A DNA stretch of 41,732 bases from Lachnospiraceae bacterium (GTDB lineage: Bacteria > Bacillota > Clostridia > Lachnospirales > Lachnospiraceae), in NCBI GenBank assembly GCA_017936885.1, contig JAGBEO010000009.1:1-41732 (forward strand), in the 5' to 3' direction. This document shows positions 31,777 to 41,442 of this stretch, in pieces (position 1 is the stretch's first letter; each line of letters opens with the position of its first letter). The notes under the pieces are model-generated. The model was not told where the DNA came from. It was given only the letters and a program-made list of their open reading frames with translations, and ran no database searches. The translations under genes and the position numbers were made by a program.

Positions 31777-32574
31777 CTATATCGTAATTGTAGTAAATTT
31801 CTTACCCAACTTATATGCCAGAAAAAATAAACCTAATGCGACAATCTTAATAATAACATTGACTATAGAATTACTGACTGCCGTCATATCACTTCCCAAT
31901 CCTCCCATGCATAGCAACACAATCAACGGCATGATCATCATAATATTTAATTCATTTTTATTACCGGACAACATAGTATCTATCTCCATCTCTATTTCCA
32001 TCTTGTCTATAATAATATCTCGAGTGGAACCAATAATGGAATTAATATTAGCGCCCTGCCGTAACGCCACACGAAACACATCGGCAAAACTCACAATATC
32101 ATCCAGACCGCTTCTTTTCGCAAAATTCGCCAGCAGCTCTTCAATGTTAAGATTGTTCTGCATGCCCTTGATGATGAGGAAAAGCTCTTGATATATGTCT
32201 GATTGTTCTCCATAAATCTGTTCCATATCTGTCAAGGCATCCGTAAAAGCATCCAGCGTATTCTTACCAACCGCATAGGAGGAGGTCAGTGCCTCCATCA
32301 GATCCCGAAACTGTAATAGAAGATTCTTCTTCCTCTTTTCCAGCCGATAGCTTCTATAGGGTTCCTGCGCATAGATTCCTGCAAGTACCGCAACGATGAT
32401 GGTCACTGCTATCCCCCGGAAGAACACGTACGATATTACGCCGCCTATTAATGCTCCTACAGCAAAAGCCGTAAATTTATGCGCCAGTGTCATATCATAG
32501 ACATGATAGTCACTCCCATTGCCAAGCAAAGAAGGAATTTTTTCATACATTTCCTTTTCTTTTTTATGAAACAA
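31777..32574 (-). CDS. tadB: Tad pilus inner-membrane platform protein TadB
   Basis: A 265-aa protein with paired membrane helices (about 35-67), a type II secretion F domain (about 85-205: FRDLMEALTSSYAVGKNTLDAF; VFRVALRQGANINSIIGSTR), and two C-terminal helices (MMIMPLIVLLCMGGLGS; VIIKIVALGLFFLAYKLG). It has the length and layout of TadB without the N-terminal soluble extension. The start is probably TTG at 32574, with AGAGAGGCAGGG upstream; an ATG at 32550 is possible but has its SD almost touching. Between tadA (17 bp) and tadC (11 bp), in the order usual for Tad operons. Confidence 0.9.
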   Translation of the reverse strand: MFHKKEKEMYEKIPSLLGNGSDYHVYDMTLAHKFTAFAVGALIGGVISYVFFRGIAVTIIVAVLAGIYAQEPYRSYRLEKRKKNLLLQFRDLMEALTSSYAVGKNTLDAFTDALTDMEQIYGEQSDIYQELFLIIKGMQNNLNIEELLANFAKRSGLDDIVSFADVFRVALRQGANINSIIGSTRDIIIDKMEIEMEIDTMLSGNKNELNIMMIMPLIVLLCMGGLGSDMTAVSNSIVNVIIKIVALGLFFLAYKLGKKFTTITI

Positions 32575-32591
32575 CGTCTTACCCTGCCTCT

Positions 32592-33836
32592 CTAAATTTT
32601 CCCCTTATATCCCATTAACCGTAACTTGAAGTCATTCTTCATTTCGTTGTCCGTTCGCTTTAAGGATCCGCTAACTTTTTCTATGGTTGAATTTTCATCC
32701 TCCTCAAATACATAGAGCGGATTTAACAAGATTTCTCCATTTTCATATTTGACAACCTCTGTAATCTCCATAGTTTTTCTAGAATGATCACGCAGTCTGG
32801 ACAGATGAATGATAATATCCACCGCCGATGCAATCTGCTGTCTGACTGCAGTTAACGGCAAGCCCTCAGCCCCTGTCAGCACCATTGTCTCCAATCTGCT
32901 GAGCATATCCCTGGTAGAATTGGCATGTCCTGTGGATAAAGAACCATCATGTCCGGTATTCATAGCTTGAAGCATATCCAGTGCCTCAGCTCCACGCACT
33001 TCTCCGACTACGATTCTATCCGGTCTCATACGAAGTGCAGACTTGATCAGATCACGGATTGTGACAGCCCCTACACCGGCTGTATTGGCATTTCTTGTTT
33101 CCAGGCTGACCAAGTTCTCAATGTTGACAATCTGCAATTCTGCAGAATCCTCAATCGTAATGACACGTTCATCAACAGGTATAAAATTAGATAATGCATT
33201 CAAAAAAGTGGTCTTTCCGGAACCTGTACCGCCGCAAATAAAGATGTTGAACTTTGCCTCTACAAAAAGCTTTAAAATATCTGCTATCTGCGGTGTGATA
33301 GACCCATAGGTAATCAATTTTTCCATTGTCATAGGTTCCTTTGAAAACTTACGGATTGTTACAATCGGTCCTTTGAGTGAAATTGGTGGCAATACTACAT
33401 TGACACGAGAACCATCCGGCAGTCTTGTATCCACAATCGGATTTGCCTGATTCACTTCTCTGCCCGCCAATGCCACAATCCGCTGTATAATATCCTGCAA
33501 TTTCTCTTCACTCTCGAATTTATCCTGCAAATGCAGAAGTTGACCAGACTTCTCTATAAAAATTTCGTCCGCTCCATTGATCATTACCTCCGTAACTGTG
33601 TCATCGTTTATGATAGCATCCAACAATCCAAATCCCCTGATAGAACTGTATATCCGATCTGTCAAGTCAGCCTTCTCACCAATAGAGATATATTGCCCCT
33701 GAAAAAAGGAATCAATTGCTTTCCGAATATCTTCCTCCAGACCTTCATCCGTGACTTTTGTCAGATTAATATCTTCTAAAATCTTCTTTCGAATCGTATC
33801 AATCGCTTGTATCTGTTCTTCTCTCGTCATGACCAT
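32592..33836 (-). CDS. tadA: Tad pilus assembly ATPase TadA/CpaF
   Basis: A 414-aa secretion ATPase of the GspE/VirB11 class. The N-terminal domain ends about residue 115 (VTEVMINGADEIFIEK at 81-96). Motifs: Walker A GGTGSGKTT (202-210), Asp box TIEDSAELQ (227-235), Walker B RIVVGEVRG (274-282), His box TGHDGSLSTGHANS (294-307). As expected for TadA it has no Cys4 zinc site. All catalytic residues are present, so it should be active; it powers pilin assembly at TadB/TadC. The start is uncertain between two nearby ATGs (33836 and 33830), since no clear SD is seen. It follows tadZ by 11 bp. Confidence 0.95.
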   Translation of the reverse strand: MVMTREEQIQAIDTIRKKILEDINLTKVTDEGLEEDIRKAIDSFFQGQYISIGEKADLTDRIYSSIRGFGLLDAIINDDTVTEVMINGADEIFIEKSGQLLHLQDKFESEEKLQDIIQRIVALAGREVNQANPIVDTRLPDGSRVNVVLPPISLKGPIVTIRKFSKEPMTMEKLITYGSITPQIADILKLFVEAKFNIFICGGTGSGKTTFLNALSNFIPVDERVITIEDSAELQIVNIENLVSLETRNANTAGVGAVTIRDLIKSALRMRPDRIVVGEVRGAEALDMLQAMNTGHDGSLSTGHANSTRDMLSRLETMVLTGAEGLPLTAVRQQIASAVDIIIHLSRLRDHSRKTMEITEVVKYENGEILLNPLYVFEEDENSTIEKVSGSLKRTDNEMKNDFKLRLMGYKGKI

Positions 33837-33847
33837 TCAACCACTTA

Positions 33848-34921
33848 CTATCTTATATTTTGAAGGCTTTCCAACCCGGCAAGTCTATCAATCACACCTG
33901 CATAGGTTCCATTTTCTAACTGAGGCAGACTTCCTCTAACACGTACCTGCATAATCTGGTCCGGCAAAAAACTGTCTTTACGGGCTTTATTTATGAAAAC
34001 AATCATCTTGGAACAAATATCTGTCTTCTTGAGCTCTTCAATCACATGCAGGGTATCCAAATAACGTTTCCATTTCACTTCTGCCACTTCACTGGTATCA
34101 ATTACCGCAATCAGCCTGTTTACCAATGACAGTACTGCTATGTCCTTTTCCTGTAAACTGTTGCCGATATCAATCAGAACCTTGTCGTACTTCTGGCTGT
34201 TTTGTATAGCAAGCAAAAGCTCCCCAATATCCTGCACGCTCAGTTCATTCAGTTCTAATGCATTTTCACAGTCACCGAAGTAAAATATCTCATTCTTATC
34301 CTGACAAACCGTACTTTCCAGTTTTAAATCCAATGCTTTGCGCCTACTCTTTAGGGCAAAAATAATTTCCTCCAACCCTTTGTTATCTTCTCTTTGAAAT
34401 ATCAATCCTGTTCCACTGATATTTTCTAAATTCAAATACAACACTGTTTCTGTCTTGGCAAATCTTTTTGCTGCCGCTATTGCGACCGTGCTTGTTCCTA
34501 CACCTCCGCACGGTGCAACAAAGGCATATAATTCTGTTTTGCTGTCTACCAGCATTGCATTCGTATACCGAATGTTGTTTTTATGAGAATATATTTCCAA
34601 CAGATCTCTATAAATCTCGTCAGCACGACGATACTTTGCAATCTCGTATCCTGCTTCCAATGCTTCATCCGATACTTGTTCAACAAGATAAGCGATCAAA
34701 CAATCTCCCAGATGATCCAAAGAATCAACATCCATTTTATTCTTTATCTCTTCGCCCAAAAGCAGAATATCTGTTTTATCTGCCTGAAAAGTATGGAGCA
34801 GATAATCCGGTTCCGTATACATGTCCCATGAAAATTTGTCATAATAATGAATATTAAAATAACGAATCAGCCTTTCGGCATATATATTTTCTTCTGTACA
34901 GATTGCAATCCTTATCTTCAT
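33848..34921 (-). CDS. tadZ: TadZ/CpaE-like localisation ATPase
   Basis: A 357-aa protein with an N-terminal atypical receiver-like domain (about 1-115, DILLLGEEI at 51-59) and a MinD/ParA-type domain. The P-loop at 136-149 reads APCGGVGTSTVAIA: the fold signature is kept, but both lysines of KGGVGKT are absent. DKVLIDIGNSLQE is the Walker B region. TadZ/CpaE proteins place the Tad machine at a pole and often have atypical Walker A motifs. GAGGAA lies 5 nt before the ATG. It opens the core run tadZABC, 55 bp after the LysM gene. Confidence 0.88.
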   Translation of the reverse strand: MKIRIAICTEENIYAERLIRYFNIHYYDKFSWDMYTEPDYLLHTFQADKTDILLLGEEIKNKMDVDSLDHLGDCLIAYLVEQVSDEALEAGYEIAKYRRADEIYRDLLEIYSHKNNIRYTNAMLVDSKTELYAFVAPCGGVGTSTVAIAAAKRFAKTETVLYLNLENISGTGLIFQREDNKGLEEIIFALKSRRKALDLKLESTVCQDKNEIFYFGDCENALELNELSVQDIGELLLAIQNSQKYDKVLIDIGNSLQEKDIAVLSLVNRLIAVIDTSEVAEVKWKRYLDTLHVIEELKKTDICSKMIVFINKARKDSFLPDQIMQVRVRGSLPQLENGTYAGVIDRLAGLESLQNIR

Positions 34922-34976
34922 CCTGATTCCTCACATTTATATCTGTCTTTTTACATTCGTGCATTTCAATCGCAAA

Positions 34977-37900
34977 TTAAGGAATTACAATGACCTGCCC
35001 TACATAAAGCACTGCCGGATCAGATATACTGTCCTCATTAGCATCATAAATTTTTCTCCACTGCCAACCTTTTCCATAAAGCTTCTTAGAAATCTTCCAC
35101 AGCGTATCACCTGGCGTAACAACATAGGTTGTCACAGATGTACCAGACTCATCTGCGGATACTGCAATCGCGCTTGTCTGTATCGGGTAAATCTTGATTT
35201 CCTGTCCTACACGAATTACATTGACATCTCTGATGACATCCATGTTATCCTCATAAATTTTTCTCCAAAGCGAACCGTCTCCATAATATTTTGTGGAAAT
35301 TCCCCAAAGCGTATCGCCCGCTTTCACAATATATGTGATTACATCAGCAGAAACATTTGATCCTCCTGCTGCTACACCATTTCCTGAAGATGTTACAGCA
35401 TCAGTATTAATGCTATTACCCTCACTACCTGTTCCAGCATTATTCGTGCTATCATCATACACCAAATTTCCACTTGCGGAATCATTACCATCATTGTTAC
35501 TGCTGCCTTCACTACTATTACCAGTATTACCGCTGTTTCCATTATTGCTTCCGCTATTACCACTGCCACTGCTTCCATCTGTTAAATAGAAGTTCTGCGC
35601 TGCTCTCCTCAGTGTGTCTTCCGATGTTCTAAACTCCACACCGAGAGTATGTCTTCCGGTTGTATTAGATTTTGAAAGTGTCTGACTGCTGATTGTCAGT
35701 CTGGTACTGCCGGATTCTGCCTCATACTCATCAGCGCTTAATTCTTCACCATCCAAAAATACCTTTTTAAATTCTCCCAAAATACCTTCTGAGACAAAGG
35801 TATGACTTGCTGTAGAGCCAAGGGATATATTTTTCGGAATGCGCTGTGTAACCGTATATCCTTCATCCGTGGCATTGTCCACATTGGCATCCGTATTTTC
35901 TACAACGTCCAATACAAAATTCTTGGTGACAGAATGCCCCGGCATCATGCTGCATACCATTTTTACGTAGAAATAAAATTTCCCTGTTTCTTTCGGAACG
36001 CCATAGATTTCTCCGTTTGACATAATTTCTATTCCATCCGGAAGCGTACCGCTGTCAAAGGCATAGGTAATCTTATTTTCACTGTATTTGTTACTGTTCT
36101 GAATCATGGTTCCATAAGGTACATATTGTACAGCCTGTGGTATACTGTCAGTGAGAATCTGCGGCATACCAGTGACACCAGTTAATTCCAGTACCATAAT
36201 ATCCTGTCCGTCAGCTTTAATAGTCAATGTACCTGATACTTCCGTGCCGGCTGCCACACCATCCTTAGCTTTCAGACGGACCTTAGCTAAATTAGGCAAT
36301 TCACCATAATACTTCGTTTTCTCTGTACCAGCATAAGCTGCTAGATCATGATTTCCGCTTAATGTCCAGTATTCGTCTATTATCACGGTATCGGATTCTA
36401 ATTCTGCCGACAATTTAGGGATTACATTCGTTCCCATATTCACCAAAAAGATGTCGTGTCCGACTTCATTGCTATCGTATAATATCACTTCCCGTTTGGA
36501 ATGAATAACACCGTTATCGTCCACATATGTTTCTGAGTCTTTATCTGCAAGACTGTTTGTATATAATTTGTAAGTAAGTCCTTCGATTGCTGCTACGTTA
36601 TCGGTCTTTATTACGGTCAGCCAACAGTTCTTCTGGTTCTCGCCGTTTTCAGAAGCAGTTGTATACTGCACAGGCCCATGTGAGAAATCTTGTCTGCTTT
36701 CCCCGCTTGTCTGCACTGCATTTGCATCCGGACTGCTGCCAGCATACAGTCTCACGCCTTCTGATGTAGTAAAAATTGGTGCCAAATTGGTTAAATCCAC
36801 ATCGTTATCAACTAATATTGTAGGATAGCTTCCATCTCCATAGGAATCATCCTTTGACTCTATCGTATAACATTTAATATTGTTGCCACTTGCGTCAAGC
36901 AAACCTGTAAATGTAACATCTGCACCGCTATTTTTTGCTACGATCCCCTCTTTCGTCTTAATACAGTAGTGATAAACCTCTTGTCCTTCCGTGCCATCAT
37001 CTCCCAAAAAGATAGAGAAATATACGCCCTGACTGTAGTCAGCAGCATAGCCTGCCGTAGCATAATCATCTCCAAACAATGCTTCCTTAACCTCTGATGC
37101 TTCAGCACTTTCTGCTTCTGCAATGGATGAATACAATGTCTTATCCGCATAAGCTGCCGTTACCGCTCCATTGTTTAAACTGCCGTTCTGATAATAACTC
37201 ATAGTCATGCAGTATGTTCCGTCTGCGGCATAACCAGCATATAACTCATAAGTTTCTATTCTACATCCATTTTCAGTTTGGCTCCAGGATGCATTGTAGA
37301 CATATTCCCGTCTTGAATCTACTCTTTTAAACATAGAACCTGTACTAACGTAATTCGTGCTTGATGTCCCCTGCGGATATAAATACAGGTAAAATGGAAG
37401 ACATCCTGTTACCTTACCATTTGTGTCATAAGAAACAATCGTAATCCATTGAGATTCATATTTCTCAACTTTATACCCCGCCTCCTGCTGGTTCATGTCA
37501 GCAGAAAAAATTTGATCTGTAATTTCCGTTCCTGTCTGTGCCTCATCAGCAGAAGTATATTTTCCTTCATATACCTTCATATCAGCAACACTGCCGCCAT
37601 AAAGAGAATCGTTAATACTAATTCCTAAATATAACTGCTGACCATCAACCATATCGTCAGAAGACATTCCTATCCTCAGTTCCCGATCATCTAGGTCATA
37701 ATCATAATATCCATATCCAGATACTGTGACAGGAGTACGACTGCCTGCATCATCCTGCGTGTATACAGTCGGTATGAGCCACTCCTTAGAAGCTGTAATC
37801 TTTGCTCTAACAATATACCGCTCAGCATCGACATTAAGCTGATCACCTCCCGGAATCATCTGCCAATTCCCATAATTAGAATAATAAGTGTTGCAACTGA

Positions 37901-38492
37901 TATTGGCAGTTCCAGAATAATCGTTTACAAAGAAATCTTCTTTTCCATCTAAATATGCATATGAAATAGTATCAACACCGCCTAAATTTTCTCCTGCAAA
38001 GATAACCGAAAATGGCACCATCGTGAGTTCTACCGGCATATATGCGGATAAGTCAGGTGTAATTGTCTTTTCTTCCAAAGGCAATAAGGAATAGACGGAT
38101 ACTTTACCTTTCTGTGTTACTGAAGTCTCTTCCCCGTCAGTCTCTTGCTCCTCATTATCTTTCTCAACCGAAGACTCCTCTTCTTCTCCTTCGGTTGGAA
38201 TTTCCTCTTCTACTTCTCCCTCTTCTGGTTCTTCTTCCTTAGTTGAATTATCCTCTTCTGTTAGTTCCCCCTCGGTTGAAATTTCCTCTTCCGACTCTTT
38301 TTCCCCATCCGAAACTTCCTCTTCAGCTTCTTCTTTGTTTATCTCTTGCGTCTCCGGCGTTTCCAATTCTGATGTTTCCACTGTTGTAGTAGTTCCTTCT
38401 GCTAAAGCCGCATTAACCGCAAATGTCGGCACACTAGATAACATCAGTACCATTGCAAGTGCAATTGCCATCTTTTGCTTCATACTTTTCAT
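34977..38492 (-). CDS. Large secreted LysM protein
   Basis: A 1171-aa protein. Signal peptide about 1-29; an extremely acidic, Glu/Thr/Ser-rich stretch (about 37-131); a large region of beta-rich repeats without a firm match; an Ig-like segment (PDGIEIMSNGEIYGVPKETG); an X2-like module (VFLDGEELSADEYEAESGST); a Ser/Gly/Asn linker (about 985-1050); and two LysM domains (about 1053-1103 and 1122-1171; YIVKAGDTLWGISTKYYGDG and YVVTPGDTLWKISKKLYGKG). LysM binds peptidoglycan, so the C-terminus would sit in the wall with the acidic end outward. It lies between kinase and tadZ, so it may be the envelope anchor or channel of the pilus, a role otherwise unfilled in a monoderm. AGGAG lies 10 nt before the ATG. 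Confidence 0.85.
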   Translation of the reverse strand: MKSMKQKMAIALAMVLMLSSVPTFAVNAALAEGTTTTVETSELETPETQEINKEEAEEEVSDGEKESEEEISTEGELTEEDNSTKEEEPEEGEVEEEIPTEGEEEESSVEKDNEEQETDGEETSVTQKGKVSVYSLLPLEEKTITPDLSAYMPVELTMVPFSVIFAGENLGGVDTISYAYLDGKEDFFVNDYSGTANISCNTYYSNYGNWQMIPGGDQLNVDAERYIVRAKITASKEWLIPTVYTQDDAGSRTPVTVSGYGYYDYDLDDRELRIGMSSDDMVDGQQLYLGISINDSLYGGSVADMKVYEGKYTSADEAQTGTEITDQIFSADMNQQEAGYKVEKYESQWITIVSYDTNGKVTGCLPFYLYLYPQGTSSTNYVSTGSMFKRVDSRREYVYNASWSQTENGCRIETYELYAGYAADGTYCMTMSYYQNGSLNNGAVTAAYADKTLYSSIAEAESAEASEVKEALFGDDYATAGYAADYSQGVYFSIFLGDDGTEGQEVYHYCIKTKEGIVAKNSGADVTFTGLLDASGNNIKCYTIESKDDSYGDGSYPTILVDNDVDLTNLAPIFTTSEGVRLYAGSSPDANAVQTSGESRQDFSHGPVQYTTASENGENQKNCWLTVIKTDNVAAIEGLTYKLYTNSLADKDSETYVDDNGVIHSKREVILYDSNEVGHDIFLVNMGTNVIPKLSAELESDTVIIDEYWTLSGNHDLAAYAGTEKTKYYGELPNLAKVRLKAKDGVAAGTEVSGTLTIKADGQDIMVLELTGVTGMPQILTDSIPQAVQYVPYGTMIQNSNKYSENKITYAFDSGTLPDGIEIMSNGEIYGVPKETGKFYFYVKMVCSMMPGHSVTKNFVLDVVENTDANVDNATDEGYTVTQRIPKNISLGSTASHTFVSEGILGEFKKVFLDGEELSADEYEAESGSTRLTISSQTLSKSNTTGRHTLGVEFRTSEDTLRRAAQNFYLTDGSSGSGNSGSNNGNSGNTGNSSEGSSNNDGNDSASGNLVYDDSTNNAGTGSEGNSINTDAVTSSGNGVAAGGSNVSADVITYIVKAGDTLWGISTKYYGDGSLWRKIYEDNMDVIRDVNVIRVGQEIKIYPIQTSAIAVSADESGTSVTTYVVTPGDTLWKISKKLYGKGWQWRKIYDANEDSISDPAVLYVGQVIVIP

Positions 38493-38527
38493 AACTTACT
38501 TTCTCCTCTCCACTATTCTTTCTCTTA

Positions 38528-41431
38528 TTATTTCTCCGACAAATATGTCTCTCCCATGTCAATTAACTCCTGCATGGAATACAGCGGGCATTGCCGAAGT
38601 TCTCCCGAATTATAATCGAATACCAGATATTCGTCCGTAATATCACACAGTCCCGGCAGATATGCCAGTGTCTCCATATCCTGATTCAACAAAAGACCAT
38701 ATCTCTCCCCTGCTGCACTGACGTATTCTGTAATTAGATAATCCTGTACCTGCGTTACATAAGTGAGATAGGAATCCTTTTCTAATATAGTGATAAACTT
38801 CCCTGTCTTCCTGTCATACACCTCTGCTGCAGAATGAAGTGATGATACAATCCTGTATTGATCTGTGTAAAATTCCTCATACAAATCTTTGTCAGGTTCC
38901 TCCATCTGTTGTTCAGATATTACGAAACCGGTCCCGGCATCATAGCGTCTTACAGTACCATCGTACCAAGTCACTTCTAGCCATGAACCCTCTGCCGTTC
39001 TGATAAATTGCTGATCATAAATATATTCAGCATCCGGCAAATCAGTCTGGGCAACAAGCTGACCTGTCATATCATAAACAGCAAATTGTTTATAATTGAA
39101 TAGCATAGCATTCTGACCATCTATACTAATCCGAGCTTCATCATGTTCATATCCTGTATCATAGGCTAATAATCTTGTACCTTCATGCTCCTCCATCTTT
39201 AAGAGTCTCACGCCAGGTTCATCACGGTTAGCCAACACAGCATAACTTCCGGATAATGCAACAAAATCACAATTTTCTTTACAACTTTCCGTTGACATCA
39301 GATTAGCAGCTCTATCATAGAAAGACACACATTTATCTTCCGTTGCAACTAACACATAATCTTCACTGACCGAAAAGTTTGTAATATTAGTATTCTTTGT
39401 ATATGCCAGTTCTTTTTCTTCTTTGGTTTCCGGATTAAAAGCAACTAACAAATTATTACTTGCAAGATAAATGCCCTGTTCATCTGCGTGCACCAGATAT
39501 GCATCCTGTGATTCATATCCCCCAAGATACTCAGCTTTATCCACATCAATCAATCCAAAAACCGACTGACCGATTTTGTTAGCTGCAAAGGCAAAATAAT
39601 GGTCATAAAACCCACCTTCAAAGTGATCAAAGTCCGAAGAATCATAAACAATCATGGTTTCTGTTGGATGCTCTACATCAAAAATGGTTAAGCCTCCATT
39701 ATCAAAGCTAACTGCCAACAAACTTCCATCATAGTTCAGCTCAAAAATACTATCTTTTGCATCCGCAAATATATCATTGACCGGAACCTTCATACGAAGT
39801 CCACTAAAAACGCATTTTGACATCTCCATGCCATCTGAAACCCGATATATTACTGCATAATCTTCAGCTCTGTTGACTACCGCTAATCTATTTGCGTCTT
39901 TGGATAGAGAAAATGTTGTCCCCACATCGCCTATCCAGTTATATTCCTTTTTTTCCAAATTATATGAACTTACTCCCTGATCTCCCGCATAAATAATATT
40001 ATTTTCATCAATAAACACCACATCTGCTAAAGCCGAATGCTGTATTGGTAAAACAACTATTTCTTGATTCATGTCCATATCATATATTGTCACTTCATAT
40101 GCATAGACCACAGCCAAACGAGTTCCTTCCGGGGATAATACAAGTTCAAAAGGAGCTGCCGAAAGATTTAGTGTATCCAGCGCTTTATAGTTATCAGACA
40201 AATCATAGATTCCTAGTGCATCTGTCAAAGCCTTTTGTGCCTGTGCTGCTACTGGAGCGTTTAATATACTCTTTTCTTTTGGAATTGCCTGTAATGCAAG
40301 TGCAATAGCCTCCGATACATCCCCCTGCTCCAGCGCATTGGCGGAATATTCTGATAACACTAATGCATTTTGCCTTTGTTTTAACTGATTTAATCCAACA
40401 AAAGCACTCGTCCCACCTGCCAGAAAAAGAAATGATGACATTGCTACCGAGAATATTACTCTCCTTTTATGACGGACTATGCGTGGATCATTTTTGCAAA
40501 GCTGATGAAACGCATGTAACATCTCTTCCGCCGATTGATATCTCATATCAGGCTGAGGCGCAATTGCTTTCTGTATAATATCTATAACCGACTGATTGCA
40601 AATATCTGTTTCAAGTAGCTCTACTTCACGGGCATCCTGAGCAGGTCGTTTTCCACTGATCATATGGTACAATGTAGCGCCCAGACTATAGATATCCGAC
40701 CGGACATCTAACATGATTGCCTTTTTTTCCTCTGTGCCGCTACTATCGGAGTTTCCCGAAAAGCTCAACTTCTCAGTCTGCAGTTGTTCTGTCTGCCCCA
40801 ACACTAATGTCTTATCTGGATCTTCTTCTGTTTGATTTGTCTTAAGATTGATTATTTTTTTGACAGCAGATGCTTTACTGCTTTTAATATAATCAGCCCC
40901 ATAATGTTCCGGTGACGCATACCCCCTGCTAAATCCAACCTTGATTGCTCCATCTTCTCCCAAAGCAAGAGCAATATTATAATCAATTAAACAAATGTTT
41001 CCGTCTGGACGCAGCATAATGTTGGCAGGCTTTATATCTCCATGAAGAATTCCATAAGGCGGCTGACTATGAAGATAACAAAGCGCCTCTAACAATTGAC
41101 ATGCCCATTTTATAATCTCAGCCTGTGATGCTTTCTGATTTTTCGCCAGAATTTTATCAAAGCTTTCTCCTTCTATATAATCCATAACGGTATATACAAT
41201 CCCGTCTTCCTCTACAAAATCATATACTTGCGGGATATAGGTATGACTTAGGTTTTTCAACATATCTACTTCCCGACGTAAAGATTCCATTCTAGTACTC
41301 AACTTACGTTTATCCGCTTTCAACACCACATCTTTATCAAGACGTATATGCCGCCCCAAATAAACAATGCCACCACCGCCGGCGCCTATTTGTTTTTGTA
41401 TCTCATATAAGCCTGCTATCACCTGAGACAT
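38528..41431 (-). CDS. Transmembrane Ser/Thr protein kinase with beta-propeller sensor domain
   Basis: A 967-aa Hanks-type kinase. Gly loop IGAGGGGIVY (15-24), Lys38 in VVLK, Glu54, catalytic HGDIKPAN (130-137), and DYN (150-152) replacing DFG; SPEHYG (173-178) is the APE region. About 60 residues (180-240) separate this from DVRSDIYSLG, where about ten are usual; this insert holds TEEDPDKTLVLGQTEQLQTE. One transmembrane helix (324-346) follows, then a helical stretch and a WD40/quinoprotein-like propeller (about 410-960, for example LVLSPEGTRLAVVYAYEVTIYD) expected outside. No PASTA repeats. GAGGAA precedes the ATG. It probably phosphorylates the FHA and Tad proteins encoded downstream; substrates are not shown by sequence. 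Confidence 0.9.
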   Translation of the reverse strand: MSQVIAGLYEIQKQIGAGGGGIVYLGRHIRLDKDVVLKADKRKLSTRMESLRREVDMLKNLSHTYIPQVYDFVEEDGIVYTVMDYIEGESFDKILAKNQKASQAEIIKWACQLLEALCYLHSQPPYGILHGDIKPANIMLRPDGNICLIDYNIALALGEDGAIKVGFSRGYASPEHYGADYIKSSKASAVKKIINLKTNQTEEDPDKTLVLGQTEQLQTEKLSFSGNSDSSGTEEKKAIMLDVRSDIYSLGATLYHMISGKRPAQDAREVELLETDICNQSVIDIIQKAIAPQPDMRYQSAEEMLHAFHQLCKNDPRIVRHKRRVIFSVAMSSFLFLAGGTSAFVGLNQLKQRQNALVLSEYSANALEQGDVSEAIALALQAIPKEKSILNAPVAAQAQKALTDALGIYDLSDNYKALDTLNLSAAPFELVLSPEGTRLAVVYAYEVTIYDMDMNQEIVVLPIQHSALADVVFIDENNIIYAGDQGVSSYNLEKKEYNWIGDVGTTFSLSKDANRLAVVNRAEDYAVIYRVSDGMEMSKCVFSGLRMKVPVNDIFADAKDSIFELNYDGSLLAVSFDNGGLTIFDVEHPTETMIVYDSSDFDHFEGGFYDHYFAFAANKIGQSVFGLIDVDKAEYLGGYESQDAYLVHADEQGIYLASNNLLVAFNPETKEEKELAYTKNTNITNFSVSEDYVLVATEDKCVSFYDRAANLMSTESCKENCDFVALSGSYAVLANRDEPGVRLLKMEEHEGTRLLAYDTGYEHDEARISIDGQNAMLFNYKQFAVYDMTGQLVAQTDLPDAEYIYDQQFIRTAEGSWLEVTWYDGTVRRYDAGTGFVISEQQMEEPDKDLYEEFYTDQYRIVSSLHSAAEVYDRKTGKFITILEKDSYLTYVTQVQDYLITEYVSAAGERYGLLLNQDMETLAYLPGLCDITDEYLVFDYNSGELRQCPLYSMQELIDMGETYLSEK

Positions 41432-41442
41432 TTCACATTCCT

